This document shows, one piece after another, positions 42,750-50,896 of a stretch of 64,000 nucleotides of DNA. Under the pieces are notes generated by a model, which worked only from the letters and a program-made list of their open reading frames with translations, made no database searches and was not told the DNA's origin. This DNA is from Streptomyces sp. S.PNR 29. Its GTDB lineage: Bacteria > Actinomycetota > Actinomycetes > Streptomycetales > Streptomycetaceae. Location: positions 62,001 to 126,000 of the forward strand of contig NZ_JANUQM010000021.1 in assembly GCF_030386795.1 (NCBI RefSeq), given 5' to 3'. A program made the translations under genes and the position numbers. Numbering within the stretch: the first letter of the stretch is position 1; each line of letters opens with the position of its first letter.

Positions 42750-43454
42750 TCACGGCTCCTCGTGCACAGCGCCCTCCCTTCGAGGAGCCGCCGCACGAGA
42801 CCCCACCAGCAGCAGGCACAGCACCGCCACACCGGCGACGATCCCGGCCAGGACGAGCAGGGGGTCGAGAGGGCGGGCCGTCGAGGCGGCAGTCTGGGCC
42901 TGCGGGGCCTGGGCCGCCTGGGCCGGCGGGGATGCCGTCTGCGGTGCGGCCGCCGCGGGGGAGGTGGTGGACGCCGACGGGCTCCTGGCCGGCCCGGCCG
43001 TCGCCGTGGGCCTGTGCGTGACGGTCCCCTGGTGTCCCGTCCCCTGGTGCTCCGCCGACGAGCCCGACGAGGACCCGGTGTGCTCGTGGGTCGGCGCCGC
43101 CGACGTCGCCGGTGCGGCGGCACGGACCACGATCCGGGCCGTCATGTTCGGATGCACGGTGCAGTAGTAGCCGTACGACCCGGCCGTGGTGAAGGTGAAG
43201 CTCCAGCTCTGGCCCTTGCTGAGCATGGGCGAGTGGATCGACACGGGGCCCGAGGTGGTTTTCACGTCGTGCGGTGCCGTGTCCTGGTTGGTCCAGGTGA
43301 CCGTGGACCCCGCGGGGACGGTGAGGGTCGCGGGCGCGAAGGCGTACCCCTGCATGGTCACCTGGTAGCCGGCGGCCGACGCCTGCCCGGGCACGGCCGG
43401 CAGCAGGGGGAGGAGTACGGCGAGTACGGCCGCCGCCCGCCGGGCCGCCCTCAC
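42750..43454 (-). CDS. Membrane-anchored amicyanin-like cupredoxin
   Basis: A 234-residue exported copper protein. A signal segment (about 5-28) is followed by a cupredoxin domain (about 29-112) with type 1 copper ligands H62 (TAPHDV), C98, H101 and M104 (YYCTVHPNM), spaced as in amicyanin. A disordered His/Pro/Ala-rich stretch (about 115-195), a membrane helix (about 198-220) and a basic tail follow. GTG at 43454 overlaps the preceding stop (GTGA) and has GGGGAG upstream. Last gene of the copper operon. Confidence 0.85.
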   Translation of the reverse strand: MRAARRAAAVLAVLLPLLPAVPGQASAAGYQVTMQGYAFAPATLTVPAGSTVTWTNQDTAPHDVKTTSGPVSIHSPMLSKGQSWSFTFTTAGSYGYYCTVHPNMTARIVVRAAAPATSAAPTHEHTGSSSGSSAEHQGTGHQGTVTHRPTATAGPARSPSASTTSPAAAAPQTASPPAQAAQAPQAQTAASTARPLDPLLVLAGIVAGVAVLCLLLVGSRAAAPRREGAVHEEP

Positions 43455-43945
43455 GAGAACTCCCCGGCGACCAGCAGCCGCAGCCGCGTCGCCGGGCACA
43501 GCCGCCCGGCCCGGAACCCGGTGCTGCGGCGCAGCAGCCGGTACGGCAGCCGGGCGGTGCCCACGACGAGCAGCCGGTCGTCGGCGCGCTCGACCACGCG
43601 CAGCCGCAGCAGGACAGGGAAGGCGACGCCGTTGAGCTCCAGGTCACCGGTCAGCCGGAGGCGGCCTTCGTGCAGCAGGCACTCCTCGGAGGTGAGGACC
43701 GCCTTGAGGCGGGGGTCGGCGAACGCGAACCGGAAGACGGGGCGCGCCGAGTCGGAGGACACCGTGAGGGACGCCTCCGCGAGCGCGACACGGCGACGCC
43801 GGGTCGGCAACGGGCCGTAGAAGGCGGTGAGTTCGACGAGCGAGCGGCCGGGGGCGACGGTGTAGTGGCCGGGCAGGGGCAGTGGGGCCGCCTCGTCGCG
43901 CGACGGAGGCGGGGCAGGGACGGTGGGCAGGGTGACGGTGGTCAT
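43451..43945 (-). CDS. YceI-like protein
   Basis: A 164-residue protein with a YceI-type beta-barrel pattern (HYTVAPGRSLVELTAFYGPLP near 24, then a series of beta strands including GRLRLTGDLELNGV near 100-115). YceI proteins bind polyisoprenoids. No signal peptide is seen, so it may be cytoplasmic, unlike most of the family. AAGGAG precedes the ATG. It overlaps the following cupredoxin gene by four bases; a strong hairpin separates it from the preceding gene. Confidence 0.75.
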   Translation of the reverse strand: MTTVTLPTVPAPPPSRDEAAPLPLPGHYTVAPGRSLVELTAFYGPLPTRRRRVALAEASLTVSSDSARPVFRFAFADPRLKAVLTSEECLLHEGRLRLTGDLELNGVAFPVLLRLRVVERADDRLLVVGTARLPYRLLRRSTGFRAGRLCPATRLRLLVAGEFS

Positions 43946-44001
43946 CCCGGACTCCTTGGAAAGCGGTTCCCGAAGCGTGAGGGGAGTGTGGAGAATGGAG
44001 T

Positions 44002-44044
44002 GGGCGCCGCTCCGGCCGGCTGAGCCCCGGCCGGAGCGGCGCCC
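44002..44044 (-). terminator. Perfect 18-bp hairpin inside the copper gene cluster
   Basis: GGGCGCCGCTCCGGCCGG/CCGGCCGGAGCGGCGCCC with a 7-base loop, 17 bases after the stop of the large cupredoxin gene and 57 bases before the YceI-like start. It probably lowers expression of the last two genes or separates transcripts. Confidence 0.8.
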
Positions 44045-44061
44045 ACCCTCGTATCCGCGGG

Positions 44062-45069
44062 TCAGCAGCTGTTGGTGAGGAAGCCCTCGGTCGGCGCGAG
44101 CATCTGCTCGGCCCAGACCGTGTGCATCTTCACGTAGCTGTCGGCGTTCAGCAGGTCGGTGACCTGCTGCCCGGGCGACTCCTCCAGGTGCGCCTTGTTG
44201 ATGTGGTTCAGCAGCGCGCTGAGCGTGTCGTCGGCGACCGTGCCCCCGCCTTCGGTGGCGGGCGTCAGGATGCTCTCGATCCACACCGTGTGCGTCTTGA
44301 TGTAGGAGTCGAGCGCGAGCGCGTCCTGCACCTGCTGGCCCGGAGACCGCTCCAGGTGCGCCGAGTCGAGATGCCGCAGGATCGGCAGCAGGACGTCCTG
44401 CACGCTGGCGCACTGCTCGTCACCACCGGAACCGCCACCGGACGTGCCACCGCTGGACCCGCCCGTCGAACCCCCGGACGAACCCCCGGACGTCCCACCT
44501 GACGAGCCACCCGACGAACCCCCGGACGTCCCACCTGACGAACCGCCCGACGAACCGCCCGACGATCCACCCGTGGAACCGCTGTCGTCCGCGACGACCT
44601 TCACCGACGCCACCATGTCCGGGTGCACGGCGCAGTAGTACTCGTACGTCCCGGGCTTTTTGAAGGTGAACGACCAGGAGTCGCCCTGGTTCAGCGTGCC
44701 CGAGTCGAACTTCTCCGGACCCTTGGTCGCGGTGACCGTGTGCGGCACGCTGTCGTGGTTGGTCCACCGGACCGTCTCGCCGACCTTGACGACGAGCTGC
44801 TTCCCGTCGCCGAACTTGTTGTTCATGATGTCGACCTGGTGGTCCGGCGCGGCGGTCGCGGCGGGCTGCTCCTGGGCCGCGGCGGCCGCGGGCGCCTGAG
44901 CCGCGCCCGCAACCGTCTCCGTACCGGTCTTCGTGTCGCCCGCGGCGGCCTGCAGCAGCCCCAGGCTGAGCACCGCGGCCAGCGCCGCGCCGAGCCCGGC
45001 GACCAGCAGGGTCCGGTTCCCGGCGGGCGGCCGAGGCCGGTGCTCAACGGTGTCATGGCTTTGTTTCAA
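44062..45069 (-). CDS. Exported cupredoxin with Gly/Ser linker and duplicated helical domain
   Basis: A 335-residue protein. An N-terminal membrane/signal helix (about 20-42) is followed by a cupredoxin domain (about 78-160) with H in SVPHTV and C/H/M in YYCAVHPDM. A flexible SGG[ST] linker of about 55 residues comes next (about 163-218). Two tandem 50-residue helical repeats (about 221-275 and 280-330) share HLxxSPGQQV and a DSYxKxHTVW core. I do not recognise the repeated domain. It lies 27 bp after the CopC-CopD gene. The tail ends in a lone cysteine (TNSC). Confidence 0.85.
   Translation of the reverse strand: MKQSHDTVEHRPRPPAGNRTLLVAGLGAALAAVLSLGLLQAAAGDTKTGTETVAGAAQAPAAAAAQEQPAATAAPDHQVDIMNNKFGDGKQLVVKVGETVRWTNHDSVPHTVTATKGPEKFDSGTLNQGDSWSFTFKKPGTYEYYCAVHPDMVASVKVVADDSGSTGGSSGGSSGGSSGGTSGGSSGGSSGGTSGGSSGGSTGGSSGGTSGGGSGGDEQCASVQDVLLPILRHLDSAHLERSPGQQVQDALALDSYIKTHTVWIESILTPATEGGGTVADDTLSALLNHINKAHLEESPGQQVTDLLNADSYVKMHTVWAEQMLAPTEGFLTNSC
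44420..44585 (-). repeat. Low-complexity SGG[ST] repeat in the cupredoxin gene
   Basis: About 13 tandem 12-bp units encode (S/T)GGS or SGGT. The array is prone to slippage in frame, so linker length probably varies between strains. Confidence 0.8.
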
Positions 45070-45096
45070 CGCAACTCCTTTGATTCTTATGGGAGT

Positions 45097-46431
45097 TCAC
45101 TGGCCAGGGTTGGCCGTGACCAGCAGACTCGTCACAGCGAGCACGACGAGGACGAGCCCCGTCTCGGCCGCGACCGAGTAACCGAAGGGCCGCACGGTGG
45201 CGGCGTCGCCGCGCAGCAGCACGGCGAGATCGAGCCGGGTCCGCACCCACTGGCGGCTCGCGAACGCGGCCACCAGGACGACGGCGAGGACGGCCGTCTT
45301 GAGCAGCAGCAGACGCCCGTACGAGGTGTGCAGCAGAGCCCCGTACGACCCCACCACCTGCCAGGCCAGCACCAGCCCGGCGGCGACGATCGCCCCGACG
45401 CTCACGGCCGCGAGCCGGGAGTAGCCCGGCACCACCGCCGCCAGCTCACCGGGCAGGCGGCGCGGCAGCACGGCCAGCGCGAGCATGGCCAGCCCGCCGA
45501 TCCAGAGGGAGGCACCGAGCAGGTGCACGAGGTCGGCGACGGCTCCCCAAGCCGGCTCACCGCCCTCGGAGTTGTGGCCCCCCATCCCTGTCGTACGCAG
45601 CAGCCCGAACGTCACCGCGAGGGCGCCGGCCCGCCAGCCGGGAGAGCGGGACGCGCGCTCCCCGCCCTGCAGCAGCGCGCTCAGCACCACGGCCGCGAGC
45701 ACCCACAGCAGGCCCCGGGCAGCGAGCACGACGCCGGGTTCGGTGGCCAGGACGTCGGCGTACGTCGCCGGGCGCAGCGTGTCCCGCAGCCCGCCGAAGG
45801 CGGTGTACGCGCCCTGCAGGCCGAGACTCGCGACGGTCGACAGCAGTCCGCAGGTCCAGGCGAACCCCAGCAGCGCCCGGGCTCGCGGTTCGTGCGCGCC
45901 GCGCGGCCACAGCAGGGCGACGAAGGCGAGGCCGCCGATGAAGAGGGCGAGCGCGAGGTAGCCGGCCCAGCGGGCGGCGACGAGGCCCTGCCGCGCCGAG
46001 GGGGAGGGCGCGGGAGCGGGGGCCGCGGCCTCGCCGCCGCCGTCCTGGGCGGCCGATGGGGCCGTTCCGGCGATGGTGAACGCGATCCGGCCGGAGGAGG
46101 CGTGCCCGTCCTCCTCGTCGATGACGGACCACATGACGGCCGACTCGCCGGTCCCGGGATCGTCGAGCCCGACCCGCACCGTGTCGGTGCCGTGGCCCGC
46201 GACACGGGAGACCGGCAGCCGGTCGCCGTTCATGGTCATGACGCGTACGTCGTCGAGGGCGACGGGCTCATCGAAGGTGAGGGTGAGGTGGCCGGGCGCC
46301 CGCGTCAGCTGCGCGCCGTCCCTGGGAGCCGAGCGCACCAGCTCGGTGTGGGCGGAGGCGGTGGTAGGGGCGGCCAGCAGGGCGCAGAGGACGAGGAGGA
46401 GGAAGAGGGCACGGGACGTACGACGGCTCAT
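45097..46431 (-). CDS. Copper resistance protein, CopC-CopD fusion (YcnJ type)
   Basis: A 444-residue protein. The signal peptide (1-27) leaves a mature N-terminal His (AHTELVRSAPRDG), a copper ligand in CopC. The CopC domain (about 28-120) has the second His in DEEDGHASSG. A proline/alanine linker leads to a CopD domain with eight or so helices (about 155-440), containing HxxN/E-like sites in GGHNSEGGEPAWG and DLVHLLGASLWIGG. It captures copper outside and passes it across the membrane. ATGA overlap with the gene before it; GGAGGT precedes the ATG. Confidence 0.9.
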   Translation of the reverse strand: MSRRTSRALFLLLVLCALLAAPTTASAHTELVRSAPRDGAQLTRAPGHLTLTFDEPVALDDVRVMTMNGDRLPVSRVAGHGTDTVRVGLDDPGTGESAVMWSVIDEEDGHASSGRIAFTIAGTAPSAAQDGGGEAAAPAPAPSPSARQGLVAARWAGYLALALFIGGLAFVALLWPRGAHEPRARALLGFAWTCGLLSTVASLGLQGAYTAFGGLRDTLRPATYADVLATEPGVVLAARGLLWVLAAVVLSALLQGGERASRSPGWRAGALAVTFGLLRTTGMGGHNSEGGEPAWGAVADLVHLLGASLWIGGLAMLALAVLPRRLPGELAAVVPGYSRLAAVSVGAIVAAGLVLAWQVVGSYGALLHTSYGRLLLLKTAVLAVVLVAAFASRQWVRTRLDLAVLLRGDAATVRPFGYSVAAETGLVLVVLAVTSLLVTANPGQ

Positions 46432-47048
46432 GGCGTCACCTCCGGCGTGGGCGACGGGATGGCGGTGATGCCGAGCAGGCCGCCGGCGTCGACGGGGGCG
46501 AGCCCGACGCAGGGGGAGGCCTGCGGCGCGGCGGTCGGGTCCGCGTCGCCCGGGTCAGCCGTACCGCCCGTGCCGTCGAGGGCGCCGAGCAGGGGCTGGG
46601 TCAGGCCGGTGAGAAGCGGCTGGACGAGATGTACCTCGCCGTCCTCGCAGGTCTCGCCGTCGGCGGGTGGTGAGGCGGTCGCGGAGCCGGACGGGGCCGG
46701 GGAGGGCGAGGTGGGGGTGGCGGTGGTGCCGCCGTGCCCCGCGTGCCCGCCCGTCCCGCCGGGCACCGGCATCTCGCCGGTGCCCACCGGGAGGCCGGCG
46801 CCACCGGCAGGCGGGACCGCCGTGTCCCCGGGTGCCTGCGCGCCGGAGTCGTCGGGGATCTGCGTCGGGCTCGGCGGCGCTGTGGCCGCGGGCGGGGGCG
46901 TGGGGGGCGCGGCGGCTGCGTCGGCGCCGGAGGGGGCGCCGATGCCCGACGCGTAGCCCAGCACGATCACGACGGCTCCGACGAGCGCACCCGCGACCAC
47001 TTCGTCGCGGTGGTCCCTCGGCCACTGAGCCCTGCGGAACAAGGGCAT
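46428..47048 (-). CDS. Membrane-tethered proline-rich protein, first gene of the copper operon
   Basis: A 206-residue protein with one membrane helix (about 17-38), a long disordered Pro/Ala/Thr/Gly ectodomain (about 40-130, including GGHAGHGG), and a small C-terminal part with two cysteines (GETCEDGEVHLVQPLL, ASPCVGLAP). No family recognised. Its stop overlaps the CopC-CopD start (ATGA), so it belongs to that operon. The two Cys and the His pairs might bind copper, but this is only inference. Confidence 0.78.
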   Translation of the reverse strand: MPLFRRAQWPRDHRDEVVAGALVGAVVIVLGYASGIGAPSGADAAAAPPTPPPAATAPPSPTQIPDDSGAQAPGDTAVPPAGGAGLPVGTGEMPVPGGTGGHAGHGGTTATPTSPSPAPSGSATASPPADGETCEDGEVHLVQPLLTGLTQPLLGALDGTGGTADPGDADPTAAPQASPCVGLAPVDAGGLLGITAIPSPTPEVTP

Positions 47049-47487
47049 GGGTCACCTCTGGCATGGTCCGGACAATCGGGGCTGCATGCGAGTGCGATGA
47101 CCAGTGGAGGGGAGCGCGGATTCCGCGTGGCTACACGTCAGTTAACCGAGTGTTGCCTGCCTCTCTTGCAGGGGTACCCCCGCTGTGAGAACGGTCGATC
47201 GACGTCATTCCGCGCAATGCGCCGTGAAGAACTCGCGTGGGCGGAACTGCAATTCCCTCACGTTCGTCTGAGGTGCCCGAAAAGAATTCGAACCGGGGTT
47301 CCCATGGGCCGGAGCCTGCCGGATCCTGCCGGAGCTTTTGAGGGAAGGAGAACTGGTCGGGCACCCCTGGCGTCGGCCTGCGCGACCCACCCCAACAGCG
47401 CAGCACCGCCCACGGCTTGAGCAGCCGTCCGTACATTCCGAGCGCCACAGAAATGCGCCCGGACGAAAAACACGCCCTCCCGGGAAT
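47049..47487. other. Intergenic region upstream of the copper operon (439 bp)
   Basis: I see no convincing gene. It contains the third GGGGTACCCCC palindrome (47171-47181), a GAACC-N2-GGTTC dyad (47292-47303), repeated CCTGCCGGA (47318-47335) and an A-rich patch near 47466. The copper operon promoter must lie in the left part; no clear CsoR-type site was found. Confidence 0.45.
47171..47181. repeat. Interspersed palindrome GGGGTACCCCC, copy 3
   Basis: Same 11-mer as at 9752 and 40172; here it is about 125 bp upstream of the first gene of the copper operon. Confidence 0.6.
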
Positions 47488-48831
47488 TCAGACCCGAGGC
47501 CGCCCCATGGCCCGATAAATCCACCCGGCCCGCCGCCAGACCTCCGGGTCCAGCGCGTTGCGCCCGTCCAGGATGACCCGCTCCGCGGCGACCTCGGCCA
47601 GCGCCTCCGGATCCAGCTCCCGGAATTCCCGCCACTCCGTAAGATGCAGCACGACATCGGCGCCCCGCACGGCCTCCAGCGCGGACTCCGCGTACCCCAG
47701 CGTCGGGAAGATCCGCCGCGCGTTGTCCATGCCCTTGGGGTCGTACACCGTCACCTGCCCGCCCTGCAGATGGATCTGCCCGGCGACGTTGAGCGCGGGC
47801 GAGTCCCGTACGTCGTCCGAGTCGGGCTTGAAGGTGGCGCCGAGCACCGCGACCCGCTTGCCCAGGAACGGCCCGCCGCCCAGCGCCTGCCGCGCCAGCT
47901 CCACCATCTGGCCGCGCTGGCGCATGTTGATGGAGTCGATCTCGCGCAGGAACGTCAGCGCCTGGTCGGCCCCGAGCTCACCGGCCCGGGCCATGAACGC
48001 CCGGATGTCCTTGGGCAGACAGCCGCCCCCGAAGCCGATCCCGGCCCGCAGGAACTTCTTGCCGATCCGGTCGTCGTACCCGATGGCCTCCGCCAGCTTG
48101 GCGACGTCCCCGCCCGCGGCCTCGCACACCTCGGCCATCGCGTTGATGAAGGAGATCTTGGTGGCGAGGAACGAGTTCGCGGAGGTCTTCACCAGCTCGG
48201 CGGTCGGGAAGTCCGTCACCACGAACGGCGAACCCTCGGCGATGGGCGTGGCGTACACCTCCCGCAGCAGCTTCTCGGCCCGCTCGCTCCGCACGCCGAT
48301 CACGATCCGGTCCGGGTGCAGCGTGTCCTCGACGGCGAACCCCTCGCGCAGGAACTCCGGGTTCCAGGCCAGTTCGGCGTCCTCGCCGGCCGGCGCGTGG
48401 TCGGCGAGGTAGGCGGCGAGGCGGTCGGCGGAGCCGACGGGCACGGTCGACTTGCCGACGACGAGGGCGGGGCCGTGCAGATGTTGCGCCAGAGAGGCGA
48501 TCGCGGAGTCGACGTACGACATGTCGCAGGCGTACTCGCCGTGCCGCTGCGGGGTGTTGACGCAGACGAAGTGGACGTCGCCGAACGCGCCGACCTCGGC
48601 CCAGTCCTGGGTGAAGCGCAGCCGGCCCGTGGAGCCCTCGAACCCGGCGACATGCTTGCGCAACAGCTCGTCCAGGCCCGGCTCGTACATCGGAGCCTCA
48701 CCGCGCTCCAGCTTCTCGATCTTCTCGCGCACGACGTCGAGGGCGAGCACCTCGAACCCGAGCTCGGCCATGGCCGCCGCGTGTGTCGCGCCGAGATAAC
48801 CGGTGCCGATCACGGTGATCTTGAGGGCCAT
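47488..48831 (-). CDS. UDP-glucose/GDP-mannose dehydrogenase family protein
   Basis: A 447-residue NAD+-dependent enzyme that oxidises a nucleotide sugar twice, typically UDP-glucose to UDP-glucuronate. NAD loop GTGYLGATHA is at about 8-17. The catalytic cysteine is in GFGGGCLPKD near 265, and the C-terminal domain has LGATFKPDSDDVRDSPA. The length fits the bacterial family. The ATG at 48831 has GGAG six bases upstream. A role in precursors for wall or capsular polymers would agree with the LCP and glycosyltransferase genes to the right. Confidence 0.9.
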   Translation of the reverse strand: MALKITVIGTGYLGATHAAAMAELGFEVLALDVVREKIEKLERGEAPMYEPGLDELLRKHVAGFEGSTGRLRFTQDWAEVGAFGDVHFVCVNTPQRHGEYACDMSYVDSAIASLAQHLHGPALVVGKSTVPVGSADRLAAYLADHAPAGEDAELAWNPEFLREGFAVEDTLHPDRIVIGVRSERAEKLLREVYATPIAEGSPFVVTDFPTAELVKTSANSFLATKISFINAMAEVCEAAGGDVAKLAEAIGYDDRIGKKFLRAGIGFGGGCLPKDIRAFMARAGELGADQALTFLREIDSINMRQRGQMVELARQALGGGPFLGKRVAVLGATFKPDSDDVRDSPALNVAGQIHLQGGQVTVYDPKGMDNARRIFPTLGYAESALEAVRGADVVLHLTEWREFRELDPEALAEVAAERVILDGRNALDPEVWRRAGWIYRAMGRPRV

Positions 48832-48970
48832 GGATGCTCCAGGGGTGTACGGCATTGATGCGCGCCCGAGCATAGCCGGGGCATGGGAAGGCGCTTCACC
48901 GGGCAACTTTTCCGCTGTCACCAAGCTCACGTATCACTCGCGTGGGCGACCCCATAAACTTTTGATTACT

Positions 48971-48986
48971 TAACGGTAGTTAGCGT
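48971..48986 (+). promoter_or_regulatory. Operator and -10 candidate before the acyl-CoA dehydrogenase gene
   Basis: TAAC-GGTA-GTTA (48971-48982) is a dyad overlapping a -10-like TAGCGT (48981-48986), in the most A/T-rich patch of the gap. Repressor binding here would block the promoter. Confidence 0.45.
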
Positions 48987-49016
48987 CAGCATCGCAGCGT
49001 TGGAGCGTGAGAGACC

Positions 49017-50174
49017 TTGGCCGGATCGGCTGACTTCGACTTGTACCGCCCGTCCGAGGAGCACGACATGCTCCGTGACGCCATCCGCTCGCTGGCCGAG
49101 GCGAAGATCGCGCCGTACGCCGCCGTGGTGGACGAGGAGGCCCGCTTCCCGCAGGAGGCGCTTGAGGCGCTGGTCGCCAACGACCTGCACGCGGTGCACG
49201 TACCCGAGGAGTACGGCGGCGCGGGCGCCGACGCGCTGGCCACGGTGATCGTGATCGAGGAGGTGGCCCGCGTCTGCGCCAGCTCCTCCCTCATCCCCGC
49301 GGTGAACAAGCTGGGTTCGCTCCCGGTGATCCTCTCCGGTTCCGAGGACCTGAAGAAGAAGTACATGACCCCGCTCGCCAAGGGCGACGGGATGTTCTCG
49401 TACTGCCTCTCCGAGCCGGACGCGGGCTCGGACGCGGCCGGCATGAAGACGAAGGCGGTCCGCGACGGAGACCACTACGTCCTGAACGGCGTGAAGCGCT
49501 GGATCACCAACGCCGGCGTCTCCGACTACTACACGGTGATGGCGGTCACGGACCCGTCCAAGCGCTCGAAGGGCATCTCGGCCTTCGTCGTCGAGAAGTC
49601 GGACGAGGGTGTCTCCTTCGGCGCCCCGGAGAAGAAGCTCGGCATCAAGGGCTCCCCGACCCGCGAGGTCTACCTCGACAACGTTCGCATCCCCGCCGAC
49701 CGCATGATCGGCGACGAGGGCACCGGCTTCGCCACGGCGATGAAGACCCTGGACCACACCCGCATCACCATCGCCGCCCAGGCCCTCGGGATCGCCCAGG
49801 GCGCCCTCGACTACGCCAAGGGCTACGTCCAGGAGCGCAAGCAGTTCGGCAAGCCGATCGCCGACTTCCAGGGCATCCAGTTCATGCTCGCCGACATGGC
49901 CATGAAGATCTCGGCCGCCCGCGCCCTCACGTACCAGGCGGCGGCGGCCTCGGAGCGCGGCGACGCCGACCTCACCTACCAGGGCGCCGCCGCCAAGTGC
50001 TTCGCCTCGGACGTGGCGATGGAGGTCACGACGGACGCGGTCCAGCTCCTCGGCGGCTACGGCTACACGCGCGACTACCCGGTGGAGCGCATGATGCGCG
50101 ACGCGAAGATCACGCAGATATACGAGGGCACGAACCAGGTCCAGCGCATCGTCATGGCGCGCAACCTGCCGTGA
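49017..50174 (+). CDS. Acyl-CoA dehydrogenase
   Basis: A 385-residue FAD enzyme for the first step of acyl-CoA beta-oxidation. Family signatures SYCLSEPDAGSD (about 122-133) and QLLGGYGYTRDYPVERMMRDAKI (C-terminal) are present, and the catalytic Glu is in QIYEGTNQVQ. I place the start at TTG 49017 because it gives the conserved N-terminus (AGSADFDLYRPSEEHDMLR); no ATG or GTG fits. Chain length preference is unknown. A thioesterase gene converges on it. Confidence 0.92.
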   Translation: MAGSADFDLYRPSEEHDMLRDAIRSLAEAKIAPYAAVVDEEARFPQEALEALVANDLHAVHVPEEYGGAGADALATVIVIEEVARVCASSSLIPAVNKLGSLPVILSGSEDLKKKYMTPLAKGDGMFSYCLSEPDAGSDAAGMKTKAVRDGDHYVLNGVKRWITNAGVSDYYTVMAVTDPSKRSKGISAFVVEKSDEGVSFGAPEKKLGIKGSPTREVYLDNVRIPADRMIGDEGTGFATAMKTLDHTRITIAAQALGIAQGALDYAKGYVQERKQFGKPIADFQGIQFMLADMAMKISAARALTYQAAAASERGDADLTYQGAAAKCFASDVAMEVTTDAVQLLGGYGYTRDYPVERMMRDAKITQIYEGTNQVQRIVMARNLP

Positions 50175-50188
50175 CCGGCGACGACCCG

Positions 50189-50213
50189 GGGTGCCGGTAC
50201 CTTCCCGGCACCC
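50189..50213. terminator. Bidirectional hairpin
   Basis: GGGTGCCGG/CCGGCACCC, a 9-bp stem with 7-base loop, between the convergent dehydrogenase and thioesterase genes. Confidence 0.75.
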
Positions 50214-50219
50214 GCGGGG

Positions 50220-50777
50220 TCAGTCCTCGAACCCCTCCGCGGCCCGCTTCTCCCGCAGCTCCAGGATCGCCCGCCGTCGGGCCAGGCGGTGGGTGCGCCG
50301 GATCTGGGCCTCCTGGTGGCGCCGCCTGTCCCGCTCGGTCTCCGGCAGTACCGGCGGCACCGGGCGCGGCTTGCCGTCCGCGTCGACGGCCGCGAAGACG
50401 AGGTAGGCGGAGCCGACCTGGGTGGGCGGGGTGGACTCGTTCCAGCGTTCGGCCAGGACCCGTACGCCGACCTCCATGGACGTCCGGCCGGTCCAGTTGA
50501 CCTGGGCCTTCACATGGACCAGGTCGCCGACGCGGACCGGCTCAAGGAACGCCATCTCGTCCATGGACGCGGTGACGGCGGGACCGCCGGAGTGCCGGCC
50601 GGCCACGGCCCCCGCCGCGTCGTCCACCAGCTTCATGATCACCCCGCCGTGCACCGTACCCAGGAGGTTGGTGTCGTTGTGGGTCATGATGTGGCTGAGA
50701 GTGGTCCGGGAGGCCGAGGTGGGCTTGCCCGGGATATCCGGAGTGCCAGATTCCGCAGCTGGGGCCTGGTCTGTCAT
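50220..50777 (-). CDS. Hotdog-fold acyl-CoA thioesterase
   Basis: A 185-residue protein with one hotdog domain (about 24-140). NLLGTVHGGVIMKLVDDAAG carries the active-site Asn/His/Asp pattern of the YciA/BACH type, followed by SMDEMAFLEPVRVGD. The C-terminus is a basic, probably helical extension (ERDRRRHQEAQIRR). It hydrolyses acyl-CoA to free acid and CoA; chain length is unknown. AAGGTGG precedes the ATG. Confidence 0.88.
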   Translation of the reverse strand: MTDQAPAAESGTPDIPGKPTSASRTTLSHIMTHNDTNLLGTVHGGVIMKLVDDAAGAVAGRHSGGPAVTASMDEMAFLEPVRVGDLVHVKAQVNWTGRTSMEVGVRVLAERWNESTPPTQVGSAYLVFAAVDADGKPRPVPPVLPETERDRRRHQEAQIRRTHRLARRRAILELREKRAAEGFED

Positions 50778-50896
50778 GGCGTCCACCTTATGCCGAGGTG
50801 ACATGCGGGGGTTTTGTGTCAGCTTCGCCACAGCCCTGGCCTGATTTTCCGACGAACCTTGTAAGGCACCATGCCGCGCCGGGCACACTGGGGCGC

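Noticed and set aside
47280..47310. tRNA 3' end suggested by a TTCGAA-containing segment
   Set aside because: No T-stem pairing, acceptor stem or anticodon arm could be built around it.
47131..47448. 105-codon frame on the minus strand between the copper operon and the UDP-sugar dehydrogenase gene
   Set aside because: No ribosome site, weak third-position GC bias and no recognisable motif; treated as non-coding.
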